Notes: generated by a model not told the origin, from the sequence alone. A DNA stretch of 64,000 nt from Tolypeutes matacus (GCA_026826555.1 JAKSZT010053769.1:3378505-3442504); one strand, 5' to 3'; shown: positions 22,961 through 35,779, counted from the first letter of the stretch. Translations and numbers: made by a program.

Positions 22961-23830
22961 ATCTTTTGTTGCACATTGTACATTTTAATATTTTAAAATG
23001 CTAAGTCTGGGATTTAGTTCCTGAGCTGTCTTTTCCTTAAGTTTGTATCCAGATAGTGATAGGACAGAGATTTCCTTGAGTATCTGGAGCTAACAGAAGC
23101 AAAGGAATCAAGGCAAACAAACAAAACACCTTTCACACCTTTAAAATTTAGCCCTCATATAAAGAAGATCAGCTTAAGGTGAAAATGAAGTGGAAGGTCC
23201 TCTCCATCTTTTCTGAGCCTGTGTTTTGTTCTATACTTGTGCTTGCTCATTGCCTAAGAAATTTCCCCATTTACAGAAATTTGAATGCCCTCTTTTCTCC
23301 ATATGAAATAGACTTTCTCTCTCTCCTGGTTGTTCTATAGTATGCCTTAAAGCAGGTAATCTATTATATCATGCTGCTTTGACTTAATTGTTTCCTATAC
23401 TACTTTAGCTGTCTGTGAGCTGCTTCTGTCTGCAGGGCAAGTTCTGGAAGGACAAGCCAGAGGTAAATTTCTCAGTTTAGTCTTTCAGGCTACCACCCAA
23501 AAGATTGGCACTGACATACAGTCACCACAATATGCACATAGAGGTTACTCTGCTCCCTCCAGAACAGGGTTAGGGACCCACAATGGGAGTGCTGGCTCCA
23601 CACCATGCTGGGGAACAAGTATGGGAGGAGCCAGCAAGAATGCCATGAGCTTCTTCTACCATATTTTAAATTTGTGTTTTCTTGATTTGTAACTTGCCCA
23701 GTTACTGCAACCCTTTAACTTTTTTATGGAGTTCTAAGGAAGTCAGATCTGCCAGTTTTTGCTAGTTATGCAAAGATTCTGTGGGGGAATGGCACCTAGA
23801 TCATCTTACACTGCCATCTACATCAATTGG

Positions 23831-25410
23831 AAGTCCTGTTTTCTTTTGTCTTTGAAGTCCAGAGTCTCAAATCTTCATTTCACATATGCTTTTCCTATAT
23901 TCTAAGAGCATCAAAGTGAAAAATTCCACTATTTCCCTGAACAATTTAATGGTACTTTTCAAAAACCATGGTGCAACTACTTTGGTTTACTTTTCTTCAA
24001 ACCTGAATCTATCCCATGACTAAAGTATTAGTACATTGTCTCTAAATGCTGTGTCTAAAAATATTATCTAACAAGTGTAACTTTTTCGTTCATAGGCTAA
24101 GGTCAGGTTTCTTTTAATCTCATCACAGAAGTCATCTATTTTTTTTTTTTTTACTTTCCAAACTAATGTATTTTGCCCAAAGTATATCCCTATGAATAAA
24201 AATGGTATAAATAGCTAAATTTTGTTTTCAAATTATTTTGAAAAAATGAAATTTTCTTAATTGAAGCCTGTTCATATTTGTAAGTTCTCTTCTACTTCTT
24301 TTTTGAGAGTCATTTTTACTTGAGGGTTTCTGTGAATATTGGGATTACAAATATGGTTCTTGGAAATCATGTAGCAGGCAGCTGACATTTCCACTAATAT
24401 CCATATTCCAGAATAATCTTCATGATATCAATACAAATGTTTCTTTTTTCCATGATCTATAATACCTTCAAATTTGAAACTGAAACACCAAATAAATCCA
24501 GATCCTTTTTTGTTGTTGATAAAAAGAACATTGGGTTCTGAAACCATATTCAAACTCATATATTAAAACCCTGTTTATTATTTCAACAGAGGAGCTCTGA
24601 TGCAAAGTGTATGGGAAGAATATTTATCTTATTTTTACAGATTAGAAAGCTGATGCATAGAGATTACATTATATATATGAGGTCAATGAAGATATCAACA
24701 GAACTGTGATGAGCCAAAAGTGCATTCCACAAAAAGTCTAAAAATAAATTAGATTTCCAAATGATATGTAACTAGCATTTTAAAACATCTTGTAAAATTA
24801 ATATATTCATATAATCATGTCTATCATTTCAGCTATAATTTAGGCTATCATCATTTTACCAGATTCACAGGAAATTCCTAGTAGTTTGCTAGTTGATCTT
24901 GGAACAAAAAGTCCAAAGAAATCACATAGACACACATATGTATTTTTTTAATTTGAAGAGCATATATATATAAAATTCAAAATATCATCTGTGCTAAGTC
25001 AACCTAAAAGAACTAAATTTGCTCTTAGATGGCGACAAGACTGCAGAAATACAAATATTCACACTTTTCAGCTTAGTTCTGACAGCTATTTTTTGGCAGT
25101 TTTAAGGTTGCTACTAATTGTCCTGAGTGGAAAATTTAGGTTTAGCTCTTTTTGGTGCCTTTCTTCTAATCATTAAGAGCCAAAATTATTCCAAAAGAGG
25201 CTTGATTGGTTTTTTGGAGCACCCATATCAACAGTTCCTATCTTTTGCTGAATTTTAGTAAAATTGTTAAATATGTTTTAGTGAAAGTGAAAAGCAACCT
25301 CTACCACTGGCATCTCCAAGACTTTGAGAAATAGGCTCCTCATCAGAAAATTCTAACCTGAAAATTCACCTTTGAATTAGAATTAAGAAATTAACATTTA
25401 TAGCAACACA
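23831..25410. other. No recognised feature
   Basis: AT-rich unique-looking DNA. Nothing is recognised apart from short A/T runs. Confidence 0.4.
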
Positions 25411-25480
25411 TTTGGGGGGGGGAGGGAAGGAGAGAGAGAGAGGAAGGGAGGGAGGGAGGGAGGGTAGGTGGGAAGGGAGA
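25411..25480. repeat. Polypurine tract, (GGGA)n/(GA)n
   Basis: About 70 bases are almost purely G and A on the + strand, with GA and GGGA units, and could form triplex or quadruplex structures. Confidence 0.9.
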
Positions 25481-26589
25481 GAAATAAGCAAGTAAACCAA
25501 ACATAAGGGAAAAATAAGGATTTTGCAAAACAGCTTCAGATGGAAGCCCGAGATACTTTTTAGACAACTGCCTTTTCTTCAGCTTGCATACTGTGTGCTG
25601 TGTGTGAAAACACATATAAACAGGTATTTGAGCTCAGCAATACTTCTGCTTACTTTCTCTTCCTCTCCCTTCCCCTCCACAGATCCCTTTACTTTCTAAT
25701 CTGCCAAATCAAATGCTAAATCAGGAGCAATGGCCTACAATTAGCTTTTTCAATTAAGGTGTAGAGTTCAAATTTGACTCCAGAGTGAGTAATTGCTTTT
25801 GAAAACCACAATGTGCAGGCAGCTGCTAGATTATTATAACAGTTTATTTAACCTCCAAAAATCTGATCAATTTTATTATCTAGGCAGAAGGGAGATAAAC
25901 TGTAGAGCAGGATTTAAAATACACTGTTCATAATGGATGTCTGAAAGAAGATGAAAATTCATCAGCACCATAAACATTCTTTTGCCATCACCTTGCTGAG
26001 AAAACAAGTTCCGAATCACACAGCTTATTTTGGAAGTCAACAGAAACAAAGAAACTGAATGCAAAAGCATCCTGACATTCAGCTGGGGCAGGAGTGTGGG
26101 GAAGGGGTCAGGAGCAATTTAAAAATTACAAGGTTTAAAAACATTCAAATATCCGGCTTATGATGTCTGAGTTTTTTATTCATCCAGAAAGGAGATGGAG
26201 AGGGCTGCCAACCTCACCAAAACAAAGAATATCACATTTCAAGAACCCTGATTTGGCTGCCTCCACACTGCCAATTTTATTATTCTGAAATCTGCTCTAT
26301 AGCTCCAGGAATGAAGGCAATTGAAGCCTTTGTATTATATAAATGGGCGGAAGAGCCTTCTTAGCTCCTGCCTCTGCCCCTGCAAGGCCACAGGCTCACA
26401 ATAAATCTCCCCTCTCCTCCACAAAATGGCACCTCTAGGGAATTCATGCACCTCCTTCCCGACCCTACCATCCCCATCTTGCCAGACCTTCCCTGCAGCT
26501 TCTTGGATTTACTCTCCCTTGCTGCCTTTGCAAATCAGAAGGTTTTGTTGATTATCTCTCTACCTATTCAAGAAGGCAATAATAGGTAA
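25481..26589. other. Repeat-poor stretch, no gene recognised
   Basis: No interspersed repeat is recognised over about 1.1 kb, and the later part is richer in G+C than its surroundings. No ORF, splice pair or promoter is convincing. Confidence 0.4.
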
Positions 26590-26815
26590 GAATATAGACT
26601 CTATAGCCAGTCTTCCTGGATTTCTATCTCAGTTCCACTATTTACCAATAGAATGACCACAGGAAAATTACTTCATTTCTCTGTGGCTATTTCTTCATCC
26701 ATATCCTCATAGCTTGTGAAGATGGAACTGTTGTCATACATAAAGCACTTAGAACTATACCTGGTACATAGTAAGTGCTATGCATGTTTTAGCTGTTTAT
26801 CATGATTATCATTTA
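26590..26815 (+). mobile_element. MIR SINE (+)
   Basis: The MIR order is clear: gactctatagccagtcttcctgg, then atctcagttccactatttacc, accacaggaaaattacttcatttctctgtgg and gcacttagaactatacctggtacatagtaagtgct. It is ancient and tRNA-derived, with no coding content. Confidence 0.8.
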
Positions 26816-27318
26816 CTCTGGATGCAATTTTTAGTTCCGCCTTGGCTTTGTTCTTTGCCCGTTAGACAGTTCTACCCACTCTGTGGTTCAGCTCCAGTTC
26901 TTGGAACATCTTTCAAGGTTGCTGGGAATGAGAGTTCAAAATAGTGAGCTACTTATGCTGTTTTCATGCCCTTGCTTTGAGGTCATGTAATAAGAAGACA
27001 GGTAATTCCCAACTATAGTGGTCTCCAAAATATACCAATCACTCAGAGTCACAGAGGGGAAGCCAGATACTAATTTTCATCACTGCTTTTGAGGAATTTA
27101 TATTGTATCTTTTCTGTCCGTTTCAGCAAAGTTGATTTAAGAGAATAAAAATCATACAAAGAAAAAGACAATTTATAATGTGTAATAGGAAATGAACCAC
27201 TCATTTCTACAAAAAGAACACATTATAGCAAAAAAATAACACTATATAAATTCTCATTCTTTTTTATTTTTATTTTCTGTTGATTCTCTTTTATATCTAT
27301 TCTCCAATCCCATTTCAC
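26816..27318. other. No recognised feature
   Basis: Unique-looking DNA leading into the duplicated block. Nothing is recognised. Confidence 0.4.
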
Positions 27319-27570
27319 TTTCCCCTATACAACTATGCTAATGTATATGATATCCTTGAGTTCCTGTGAATCTTTCATAATATATAGTGTTTTTGTATAT
27401 CTTTTTAATGGAAAATTTATTTATTTTTAACCTAATAATCAATAAAGTTTAATGAATTATAAAGATTTTTATTTACTATGTTTATTATTTTTATTCAACA
27501 GAGTATGTTTAAGATATGTTAACATTATTTTGTTAATATATTCCTTTGCTTACATCTATTCCTTTGCTTC
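27319..27570. repeat. Direct repeat Y, left copy
   Basis: This is paired with 27979-28229 at roughly 90% identity by eye, starting tttcccctatacaact and ending cctttgcttc. It is followed directly by a T-run. Confidence 0.85.
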
Positions 27571-27924
27571 TTTTTTTTTTTCATTAAATTACATTTTTTT
27601 TAACATTTTTTAAAACTTTATTTTGTACATTTAATAATTGAAAATATAAACAATTAAAAACTAAAAAGTAAACACAGATGAATAAATATATACATTTTTC
27701 AATTAAATCTAATGGATACATATAAATTTTTTTTTTTTTTGAATCAAACAATATGTTACACAATATATTTGGTTCATAGTAATGCATTCATACAGTATTT
27801 GTCCTTTTGTGTCTGGCTTGCTTTACTCAACATAATATCCTCCAGGTTCATCCATGTTGCCATATGCTTTATGACTTCATTTCTTCTTACAGTTGCATAA
27901 TATTCCATCATGTGAATAGACCAA
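27571..27924 (-). mobile_element. 5'-truncated L1 3' end (-)
   Basis: On the - strand the right half reads as L1 3'UTR (the equivalent of aagccagacacaaaaggacaaatactgtatg at 8270-8305), followed by AT-rich 3' sequence and a poly(A) that appears as the T-run at 27571-27581. It separates the left copy of repeat Y from a short repeat X. The open frame 27774-28013 (-) is part of it. Confidence 0.65.
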
Positions 27925-27978
27925 TTACTGCAGAATATTCCAGAGCGTATGCCTACTACATTTTCACTTAACCACTCA
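27925..27978. repeat. Direct repeat X, left copy (pairs with 28231-28285)
   Basis: Both copies start aattactgc and end aaccactca, with moderate divergence between. X directly follows Y in the right-hand copy but is separated from Y by the L1 fragment in the left-hand copy. Confidence 0.7.
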
Positions 27979-28229
27979 TTTCCCCTATACAACTGTGCTA
28001 ATGTATATGACATTCTTGAGTTCCTATGAATCTTTCATTATATATATAGTGTTTTTGTATATCTTTTTAATATAAAACTTATTTTAACCTAATAATCAAT
28101 AGTTTACTGAATTATAAAGATTTTGATTTACTGTGTTTATTATTTTTAATTATTCAACAGAGTATATTTAAGATATATTAACATTATTTTGCTAATATAT
28201 TCCTTTGCTTACATCTATTCCTTTGCTTC
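27979..28229. repeat. Direct repeat Y, right copy
   Basis: Second copy of 27319-27570, differing by several substitutions and small indels. It runs uninterrupted into the second copy of X (28231-28285). Confidence 0.85.
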
Positions 28230-28285
28230 TAATTACTGCTGACTATTCCATAGTGAATTACATATTCACCTAACCACTCAAGGCT

Positions 28286-28704
28286 TGCCATTTTATTAAC
28301 CACAAATATTAACATCTAATGATTTATCTCATATTTGATCAATCTCATATCTCATATTTGAACAATCACAATGAGCCTGGTAATTAACTGAGAATTTTTT
28401 CCCCTCCAATCTTATACATAAGATTTTTCCACCGGAATTATTGAGACAGTTGATTGTCTCTTTCACTTTCTAGTAAACATACACTCAGAGAAACTAGCAT
28501 TTTTGTTTTGAAATCTAATAGCTGGAAATTAACATGTTTTGTGGCTAAAAGTAAATATCTTTCAGACATACTAAACAACATAAAACGTAGCCATCTTATA
28601 ATCTTCATGGAAATAGTCAGGCCATGAACAAAGAGTAAATAATAACATGCTAGCCATGTTTTCAGCATCTGTAGCATTTTAATTATAAAGATGTAGGACA
28701 TGGA
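28286..28704. other. No recognised feature
   Basis: AT-rich unique-looking DNA. The 89-codon frame at 28438-28707 (-) shows no domain. Confidence 0.4.
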
Positions 28705-29110
28705 CAAACACTGAAATAACTTAAATGTCTATCAATAGGAGACTGGGGACTAAATCAATATGGAATTTATGCAAACATATAAAATGAAGCTATTTCTGAC
28801 AGAAATAGCTTCAAAATACACTGTTAATGGGAAAGGCAAGTAACGGAAGAGTATTTGTCATATGATTCCAGTTTTGCTAAAAAAAAATAAACTAGATATG
28901 CATGTATAATAATAGTGTATATACAGGACAGTATGTGCTAGAAAATATTAGGGCAGATTCAAATTGCAGAGAGAGATAGCATTGCCTAGGGAAGGAGAAC
29001 AAAATTTTGTCTTTTAATTTTTGTCCTTTAGTACCATTTACATTTTTTGGACTGCTTACAAGTGTGTATTAATTTTATAATTAATTTTCCTGTACACAAA
29101 TAAAACAAAA
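28705..29110 (+). mobile_element. Ancient L1 3'UTR (+)
   Basis: The block order is that of old L1M 3' ends: aacttaaatgtctatcaataggagactgggg, a cluster like atatggaatttatgcaaacatataaaatgaagct, a tatgattccagttttgctaaaaaaaa type motif, and then ttttaatttttgtc with an A/T-rich end. It contains a perfect 27-bp palindrome at 28786-28812. Confidence 0.6.
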
Positions 29111-31764
29111 ATATAGCAAATAAACCTGGCCTGTGCGGTAGGTGGGAGTTATAATTTTATTTACAAATGGAGAAATGGTAGAGCCTATGAAATCACAGTA
29201 TCCTTTAGGCCAGCGGAGGCAGAAGGAAGAAAGAAACTAAAGAGCAGATCAAGAATTCCCTCCTATCCCAAACAACAGGCAATGTAAAATCAAAGAAAAT
29301 GAGCCATTTTCACATTTTGACTATCACTTGCAAACTTATGATTTGGGCTTTTTGTTTGTTTGCTTGCTTGTTTGTAAATTGTAGTGGAAAGGAAATTTAA
29401 AATATTTCCATTTAAATAGAAGTAACCATTTTCAGTGAACTGGAGGAATTGGAGGAATTAGGGAAAACTCTTTTGTGGCCATTGATGCTGACAGTAAAGT
29501 AACTGAAAATGTTTTTCAAATAGTTAAGATTTTAAGAAATTAAATTTTGTCATAAAATATATTTGAAATAACCACATATGTGCTTCTATTTCCTTCATGA
29601 AATTATGCAAATTCAATTTAGAATATATTTTACCATATAAATAGCTAAAATCAATTTTTCACAAAGATTTTACTTTTGAACTTTAAAAATTGCTGTTTTA
29701 TTGCTCAATGTTTCAAAAATAATTATACATTATTTTTAGTTTTTCTTCAAAAACTGCAACATAAAAAATTCAGGCCAAAATAGATCTTAGAGACTTACGT
29801 GAGAATTTGGCCAAATTTCTAAATTATTTAGAGAAACTAGGAAAAACAGGGGAATTTTAAAATGGAAATGTGAAAAAGAGTTTAAAAATGCAGAACCAGC
29901 CATCCTATAATAAAAAGTGCTCTTACATTTAAGAAATACTTTTTTTTTTTCCTAAGGTAGGTAGCAATTTAAAAAATAACTTGCAAATTAAGCATTTGAT
30001 TTTGCTACTATATAACCAAAGCAGTTGTCCAGTGAAATAATTTATCTTAAATGTCTATAACAGAAAGTTGCAGACTAACCACTAAATATGATTTTTCTTC
30101 ATAGCAAATAAAACATGCTAACAATAGATCTAACAATTTTGTGAACCATACTCAAGTTCCCAGATGCTTTACATTGTTAGCCGCAAATAATATAACTGAT
30201 CTGGATTCTATTTTCACACAATGCTTTTGCATTATTCTGAACTTTTCACATATAAATATAAAAACATTAATGTTACATACTATATACTACACTGATTTTT
30301 CTTAGCACAATTTTCCTTTGCATATCAGAATATTTAATAATATTTGAATTAGAATAATAGCGAGAATATCAAACGAATTCTAGGTTTTTGCATTTGAATC
30401 TTGCTTTCCAGCTAGCTTACCAGAAGCAAGAGTACAAATGAAATATTTATAATGCTATACTCCCCCTAGTGGGCATTTTTAAAACGGAATGTTCAGCAAC
30501 CTACCTGCACACTCCAAAGCATTCTAAGTTTCAAAATTCTAGAGATTCTGAACGGGAAAGGTCTTTGAAAGTTGTCTAGTTAACTATTTCTGTGATGCAA
30601 TCAGTTAGCCAGGTCATGCTTCACCTAGGTCTCACTCCTTCAAGAAAGCTGTGTTTCTGTCTTGGGGTACCTAATACTTTAAGAAGACATGTTTCTATTA
30701 ATTCCAAAAACCTCTCCTTGTAACATTCATTTCTTGGGCCCCCTTCTTGAAGAAGCTAGGAAGAGTTCATCTCGATTCCATTTTTCCCATCCTTAAAGTA
30801 TATTTAGAAAATATCTCAGCATAAGGGTATTACTATTAAGCAAGTGAAAAAAAATAGCATTGAGAAGCCATTTTAAAAAAACACATTCTGTTTCAAGCAA
30901 GAGTAACAAAATAAGAATGCACTATTAATAATCTATCATATTACAAACATAAAACGGTTACTTTCTTTGCCTTCATATAATGTCATTGGCCATTACATCC
31001 AAAGCTGTTTTACTCAATAGCAAAATTTATTCAGATAAATATGCCCAACAAATATTTGTTAATTTGAAACTAACTTTTCTTTCACTTTGAAACTACCGAA
31101 ATAATTTCTGTTGTATGGAGGACCTAGTGAAATGGAATGTTGTCCTAACCCACAGTGGTAAAGGAGCCCTATGAGAGCCTAAAAGAGCTCAAGTTATAGC
31201 CCAAAGGATGAAACAAAAATATGTCTCCCAAGTAGTAGAGCTTAGTCACAGTAAAGGGAACCAAGAGCTAGCTATCCTACCAGATACTCAAATTCATCTT
31301 CCCAATTAGCAGGCTTCTTACTGAAGCTGCCTACCCCCATTATGTTATACTTCCCTTGAGGGAATGAAAAACCTCTTGCTCCTATGCCCTATGAGCTAGC
31401 ACAGAATCTAAACTAAGCAGATGTTTAAACTAGGCTTATTGTTGTTGGAGATGAAGTCCCAGATCCTAATGCTTGGGTTCACCAATATTTATTAATCATT
31501 TACATCTTATCAGGGAATAATTTGCCTTTCTGGCAATCTGCTGCTGATAGCCATGTTTCGGTGAGGAAAGGGAGTGAGGAAAGAGGTAGAGATCAATGAG
31601 ACTTATGGCAGGTCTTTGGGTATGTGACTGTGGGAAAAACCTGGGCAGCAAGGGCACTATATATTTAGGATGGGAGAGAAGACATTTGAGAGAAAGATAT
31701 GTTTCACAGACTTGGCTAGGACCATCCAAATCTGCTGTACCATAGAAAAGGAAGTTCAGCGTTT
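29111..31764. other. AT-rich stretch, no gene recognised
   Basis: About 2.6 kb of AT-rich, unique-looking DNA. A part around 30520-30780 has the feel of a very old LINE fragment but could not be assigned. Short frames are not convincing. Confidence 0.4.
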
Positions 31765-31944
31765 TTCAAAAGCAAAGGCCTCCAGTAATATGGATTCAGA
31801 CCTACCCTCATACAGCTGGACCACACCTTAATAAAATAGTAACACCTTCAAGAGGTCCTATTTACAATGAGTCCACACCTAAAGGAATGTGGGCTAAGAT
31901 TATTTCTAAATTGGGGTACATAATTCAATCTACCACAAATTGGT
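31765..31944 (-). mobile_element. MaLR-type LTR fragment (-)
   Basis: Read on the - strand it opens TGTGGTAGATTGAATTATGT and continues with a ggtgtggactcattg block, the style of the 5' part of a MaLR (ERVL-related) LTR. It is cut before the LTR 3' half. The LTR at 42968-43415 is of a related type. It is non-coding. Confidence 0.6.
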
Positions 31945-32459
31945 ATCCCCAGTCTTCTCCTTATAAACCTGGCATAGGATCCTTAGAAGTTTACTGTGAG
32001 GTCTGCTTACATGAATATCTGGGTCTGGGGGATTGGTTCTCTTCTATGTAACTTCATCATTGTCCCACATATACCTGACAGCCAGTGTTGCAGAGTGTTT
32101 CAGCAGTTTTCTGGTTCAAAAACAACAGGGAAAAAAAATTCTAACAAAACAGCATGCATCTCTGAGAAGAAATAGCAAGAGGGTAAACCAAGTGATCATA
32201 ATTAAAACAGACTGCATTCTCAAGAAAATCAACTACAGGCACATGGAAGGGCTTCATGAATTCATGCTTTTATTTTCTAAGCACTATGTCAATGATAAAG
32301 TGTTGATTAAGATCTCTTTTTGCCATAACAAGAGCATTTCCAAATTGGAGAGGACATTCTGCCACTTAATTAAATTTAAAAAATACTTGATGTCTGCTTA
32401 AATCTAGTTATACTTATAAATTCTCAATAGTCTGTTATCTAAGTTTTTCACATAAGTCT
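31945..32459. other. No recognised feature
   Basis: A 122-codon frame at 32033-32401 (+) is the longest here. It shows no domain and no supporting signals and is taken as chance. Nothing else is recognised. Confidence 0.4.
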
Positions 32460-32600
32460 TTTTTTTTTTTTTATTATGGGTAAAAATCAAAATTCTCACA
32501 ATACATACAAACATTTGTAAAATGATATATAAATATATATGCATATATGTGTATTTGCTTACAAAAATGTTATTTATATATATATATATACACATATATT
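32460..32600. repeat. T-run and TA-rich low complexity
   Basis: A 14-base T-run lies at about 32459-32472. TA-rich sequence follows, ending in a (TA)n run at 32574-32590. Confidence 0.8.
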
Positions 32601-32604
32601 TTAA

Positions 32605-32815
32605 GAGGTGCTTAGATTACCTAAAATATTACACGGAACCCACTGGGATTCCCATGTCCCACACCTCCCACCACATCCCACACAAACATCTCCCACAGTG
32701 TGGCCCACCAACCTCAATGAATTTACACATCCTGGAGCCTTGCCACCAACCATAGACCACAGTTCACACTGTAGACCCCACTGCAAATGAACTACATCTT
32801 CACACTTTTCACTTA
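32605..32815 (-). mobile_element. L1 3'UTR fragment, xenarthran-type (-)
   Basis: It matches the start of the 300-1900 element: gatgcttagattac against ggtgcttagattacc, gggattcccat, a C-rich block, then caaccatagaccacagttcacactgtag. This is the terminal 200 bases of the same 3'UTR family. The T-run and TA-rich tract sit at its 3' side. Confidence 0.65.
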
Positions 32816-33305
32816 CTTTATTCTCAAATATGTACTATGAACCTGAATCAAGGTGTCCCTAAGTCTATAATACACTGGCTTTGGCTTATCTACACACACA
32901 CTAGATAACCTGTGAGCAAAGTGAAATTTATTATTTGTCCAATTATCATTTATCCATATTTAATGTGTCCAAATGTTATTTTTAAGTTAAATATTCTACG
33001 CAGAGAATTTGGGAATCTTGAAAAAAGGAGCTACATGCCTCCTATTCCCCAACTCCTAACTCCCTGCCACTGTCCCACTGTTGGGACCTAGTTCTTTAGT
33101 CATGACCTTCTCTCCCTGCTACACAGGAGTAGGAATGGATTAGAGTAGTGATTCTCAAGGGAAGGGAGACAATAGGCATAGGGAGAAGTAGGAAGCTTGC
33201 ATCACTCTAAAAATTATGATTAATACTATATTTTATATCTTGAAAAAATATTGTTTCTATAACAAAAACTTCAGAAAGCAAATTTCAGCTAAAATTTCTT
33301 CACTG
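32816..33305. other. No recognised feature
   Basis: Unique-looking DNA. Nothing is recognised. Confidence 0.4.
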
Positions 33306-33805
33306 GAGTATGTTTAATTGCTGTTGTAACAGATTACCATAAATTTGGTGGCTCAAAACAATAGAAATTTATTGTCTTATACTACTGTAGGATAGAATTC
33401 TGATACAGATCTCAAGGGGTTGGCAAGGCTGCATTCTTTTTTTGGAGGTTCTGGAGACAAAACTGTTTCCTTCCTCTACAGCTTCTACAGGCTGCCCACG
33501 TTGCACGGTGCATGCCCCACTTCCTCCATCTTCAAAGCCACCGATGTTGCATCTCTCTGTGCCTTTCTTCCATAGTCACACTTGCCTCTGACTCTCCTCT
33601 TTGACCTTCCACTTCTATTCTTGAGGATCTTGTGACTGCAGGATAATCCAGGATAATCCCTTTAAGGTCAGGTGATTAATAATTTTAATTCCATCTTCAA
33701 CCTTAATTCTCTTTTGCAATGTAAGGCAACATGTTCACAGGGTATGGGGATTCACGTGGACATCTTTGGAAGATTATCATTCTGCCTACCATGGTTGGTG
33801 AGGAA
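33306..33805 (-). mobile_element. MLT1-type solo LTR (-)
   Basis: Read on the - strand it starts near GGTAGGCAGAATGATAATC, passes aagatgtccacgtgaatccc and ggataatcctgga, and ends with ataaatttctattg then gccaccaaatttatggtaatc, as MLT1 LTRs of the ERVL-MaLR group do. It is diverged, and no internal retroviral sequence is adjacent, so it is a solo LTR. Confidence 0.75.
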
Positions 33806-34004
33806 AATCATAACATGGTCATTATTAATCATGGATGGGATGCCCCCTTAAAGGGATATAAAAAACGCAAATTTTTAAAAATAGGGGAGCATGAAAAGGA
33901 AGAAGTATTATCATGAGGGAATGTGGGTTAAGAAGCCTAAGCAACATTAGTTCAGTGATAAAATTAACTCAGGAGGTGATTTGATAGGGTGAAGAAGGCA
34001 AATG
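33806..34004. other. No recognised feature
   Basis: Unique-looking DNA with one short chance frame. Confidence 0.4.
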
Positions 34005-34150
34005 CATTTATGTGGGAGTCTAGATTTTTTAGCCTTAAATCTTAAACTGATGAACTTTGTGACCTTGTTCAAGTAACTCTGTCTGGAGTCTAGTTTCCTC
34101 TGTGAAATAAGCTGTTAGATCTGAGGATGTCTAAAACAACTGAAATGGTC
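34005..34150 (+). mobile_element. MIR SINE fragment (+)
   Basis: The sequence tgtgaccttgttcaagtaactct, followed by gtctagtttcctctgtgaaataag, matches the MIR core order. Confidence 0.6.
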
Positions 34151-35779
34151 TCAAAGTGAAAATAAATAATATGGCTTCAGATGCTTCCTGAACCAGAGGT
34201 TTATATTTTAAATGAAACCAAACCTTTAAAATTTGCATCAGCCAGTAGTTAAGAAAGATATCCCTTATGTATCTTACCACACTGAAGAACATCTATTCCA
34301 TTACTGGCACAATGTGCAAAATTGTAGAGAAAGGAATTTTGTACCTTTAGTTTGGGATTTTCCTTTATACTTTTGATGATTAATGACAAGTCTCATCAAA
34401 TTCTTCCTCTACTAAATTAAGAATTTCTCAGAGACAGACATCACAAATTAACAACAGAGGTCATAAATGCTAATGCCCACTGACACCAGGCAGTAAATAA
34501 TAAAGAGGGCAGATGGTGAATATTAGGGAGTAGTGGGGCCTAAGGAAAACTAGAGTTAAAAAGGAGTAGCTACTCCTCAGGTTGAAATCATTTGTACTGC
34601 AAGCAAAGGGGCTCCATATTGCTGACAGCTGTATTTTATAATGAAAACTCTAAATTTTCAAATGCAGGCAACTATTTTATATTTTTTATACAAATATGAA
34701 AAAAACATATCTGGGGCTAAATGCAGCTGTAGAGTTTCTAGTTTGTAAACTCTGGCCAGTTGTCTAGACGTTAACAAAGCTAAATGTCACAAAATGGCTC
34801 TCAACATATGGGGTATATATAACATTGCTCTCACATGTTTATGAAAGAGAAAGAACATACTTGTATATTGAGTAAAGGAATGGACTAGAGAGCATTAGAC
34901 TAGGCGTTAATATTTTCAAACGTTTCTCCATTCTATGTTTATTGATTTTACATTAAATCATGGAAGCCCTTAAATAAACTTCCTTTACTATCAAAGCATA
35001 AATCAAGTCCTTTCAGAAAACAATCTTTACATCAGATGGGAGATTTTATTTGTCATTATCACAATAAGATTATTCTGGTCATCACTGAGAGCCTGAACAA
35101 CATGAAATGTTTGTAATATTCAGATCTTGAATGTTGTGATTTAAATGTCAATGTCAGTAAAATAAATCACAAACATATTCCTCAACTTTTATGAAAGATA
35201 AAACCCTGCAAAATACAAGACATACATATGCAATATATACCTGTGTGTGTGCACGCATATAGATGGATACAGGTTTTGTTTCCCTCCTGAATGGATCTTA
35301 ATGCCTATGCTGAAGTCCAAATAAGAAAAGCAAATTCTACCACCAGGTGGAGCTTAGCTTCCATTAAAGCAGCAGATATTTTTCAAAGATTTTAAGTGCT
35401 TGTTTGAATCCTTTGTATATACCTCAGGAAAGGAATGAAAAAAAGAAAAAAAAGATAAATTTCAAAGTAGATTGAATATATTTTTAAAGCCTGCTGCAAA
35501 TTCCAGTTACCACAGGACTTTAGTATTCATGAATATTCATTCAATCAGGTGCTAAGTGGCCACTCATAAATGATTTGACAATTGACTTCCTTCCTTTCTG
35601 CTATTTTCTCTTTCCTTGTATGAGAATGTAGTTAAATTCCTATATATTCAAGCACCCACCTTTAAATAAATATCACAGGTCATCACTAGAACAGGACCTA
35701 AGAAATAAAATTATCAAAAGAAATAGCTCACTTTACAGAAAGATTGAACACTTTATATTACACACCAGAGCATGTGGAT
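34151..35779. other. No recognised feature
   Basis: AT-rich unique-looking DNA. Nothing is recognised. Confidence 0.4.

Larger units (their letters stand above)
16640..23830 (-). mobile_element. Old, nearly full-length LINE-1 (L1M type) on -
   Basis: Reading right to left: 5'UTR (about 22960-23830), ORF1 (about 22020-22960), a roughly 500-bp ORF1-ORF2 spacer (about 21530-22020), ORF2 (about 17445-21530) and 3'UTR (16640-17440). The long spacer and the 3'UTR style (a block ending ccattaccaaaatcttc and caccctaaacagaaaatctgtacc in + orientation) are typical of older L1M subfamilies. ORF2 is interrupted by a DAS-SINE at 18024-18621 and continues on both sides. It has many stops and frameshifts and is not active. 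Confidence 0.85.

Noticed and set aside
32033..32401. 122-codon open frame on +
   Set aside because: Low-complexity Lys/Ser/Ile composition, no domain, no splice or promoter signals; expected by chance in AT-rich DNA.
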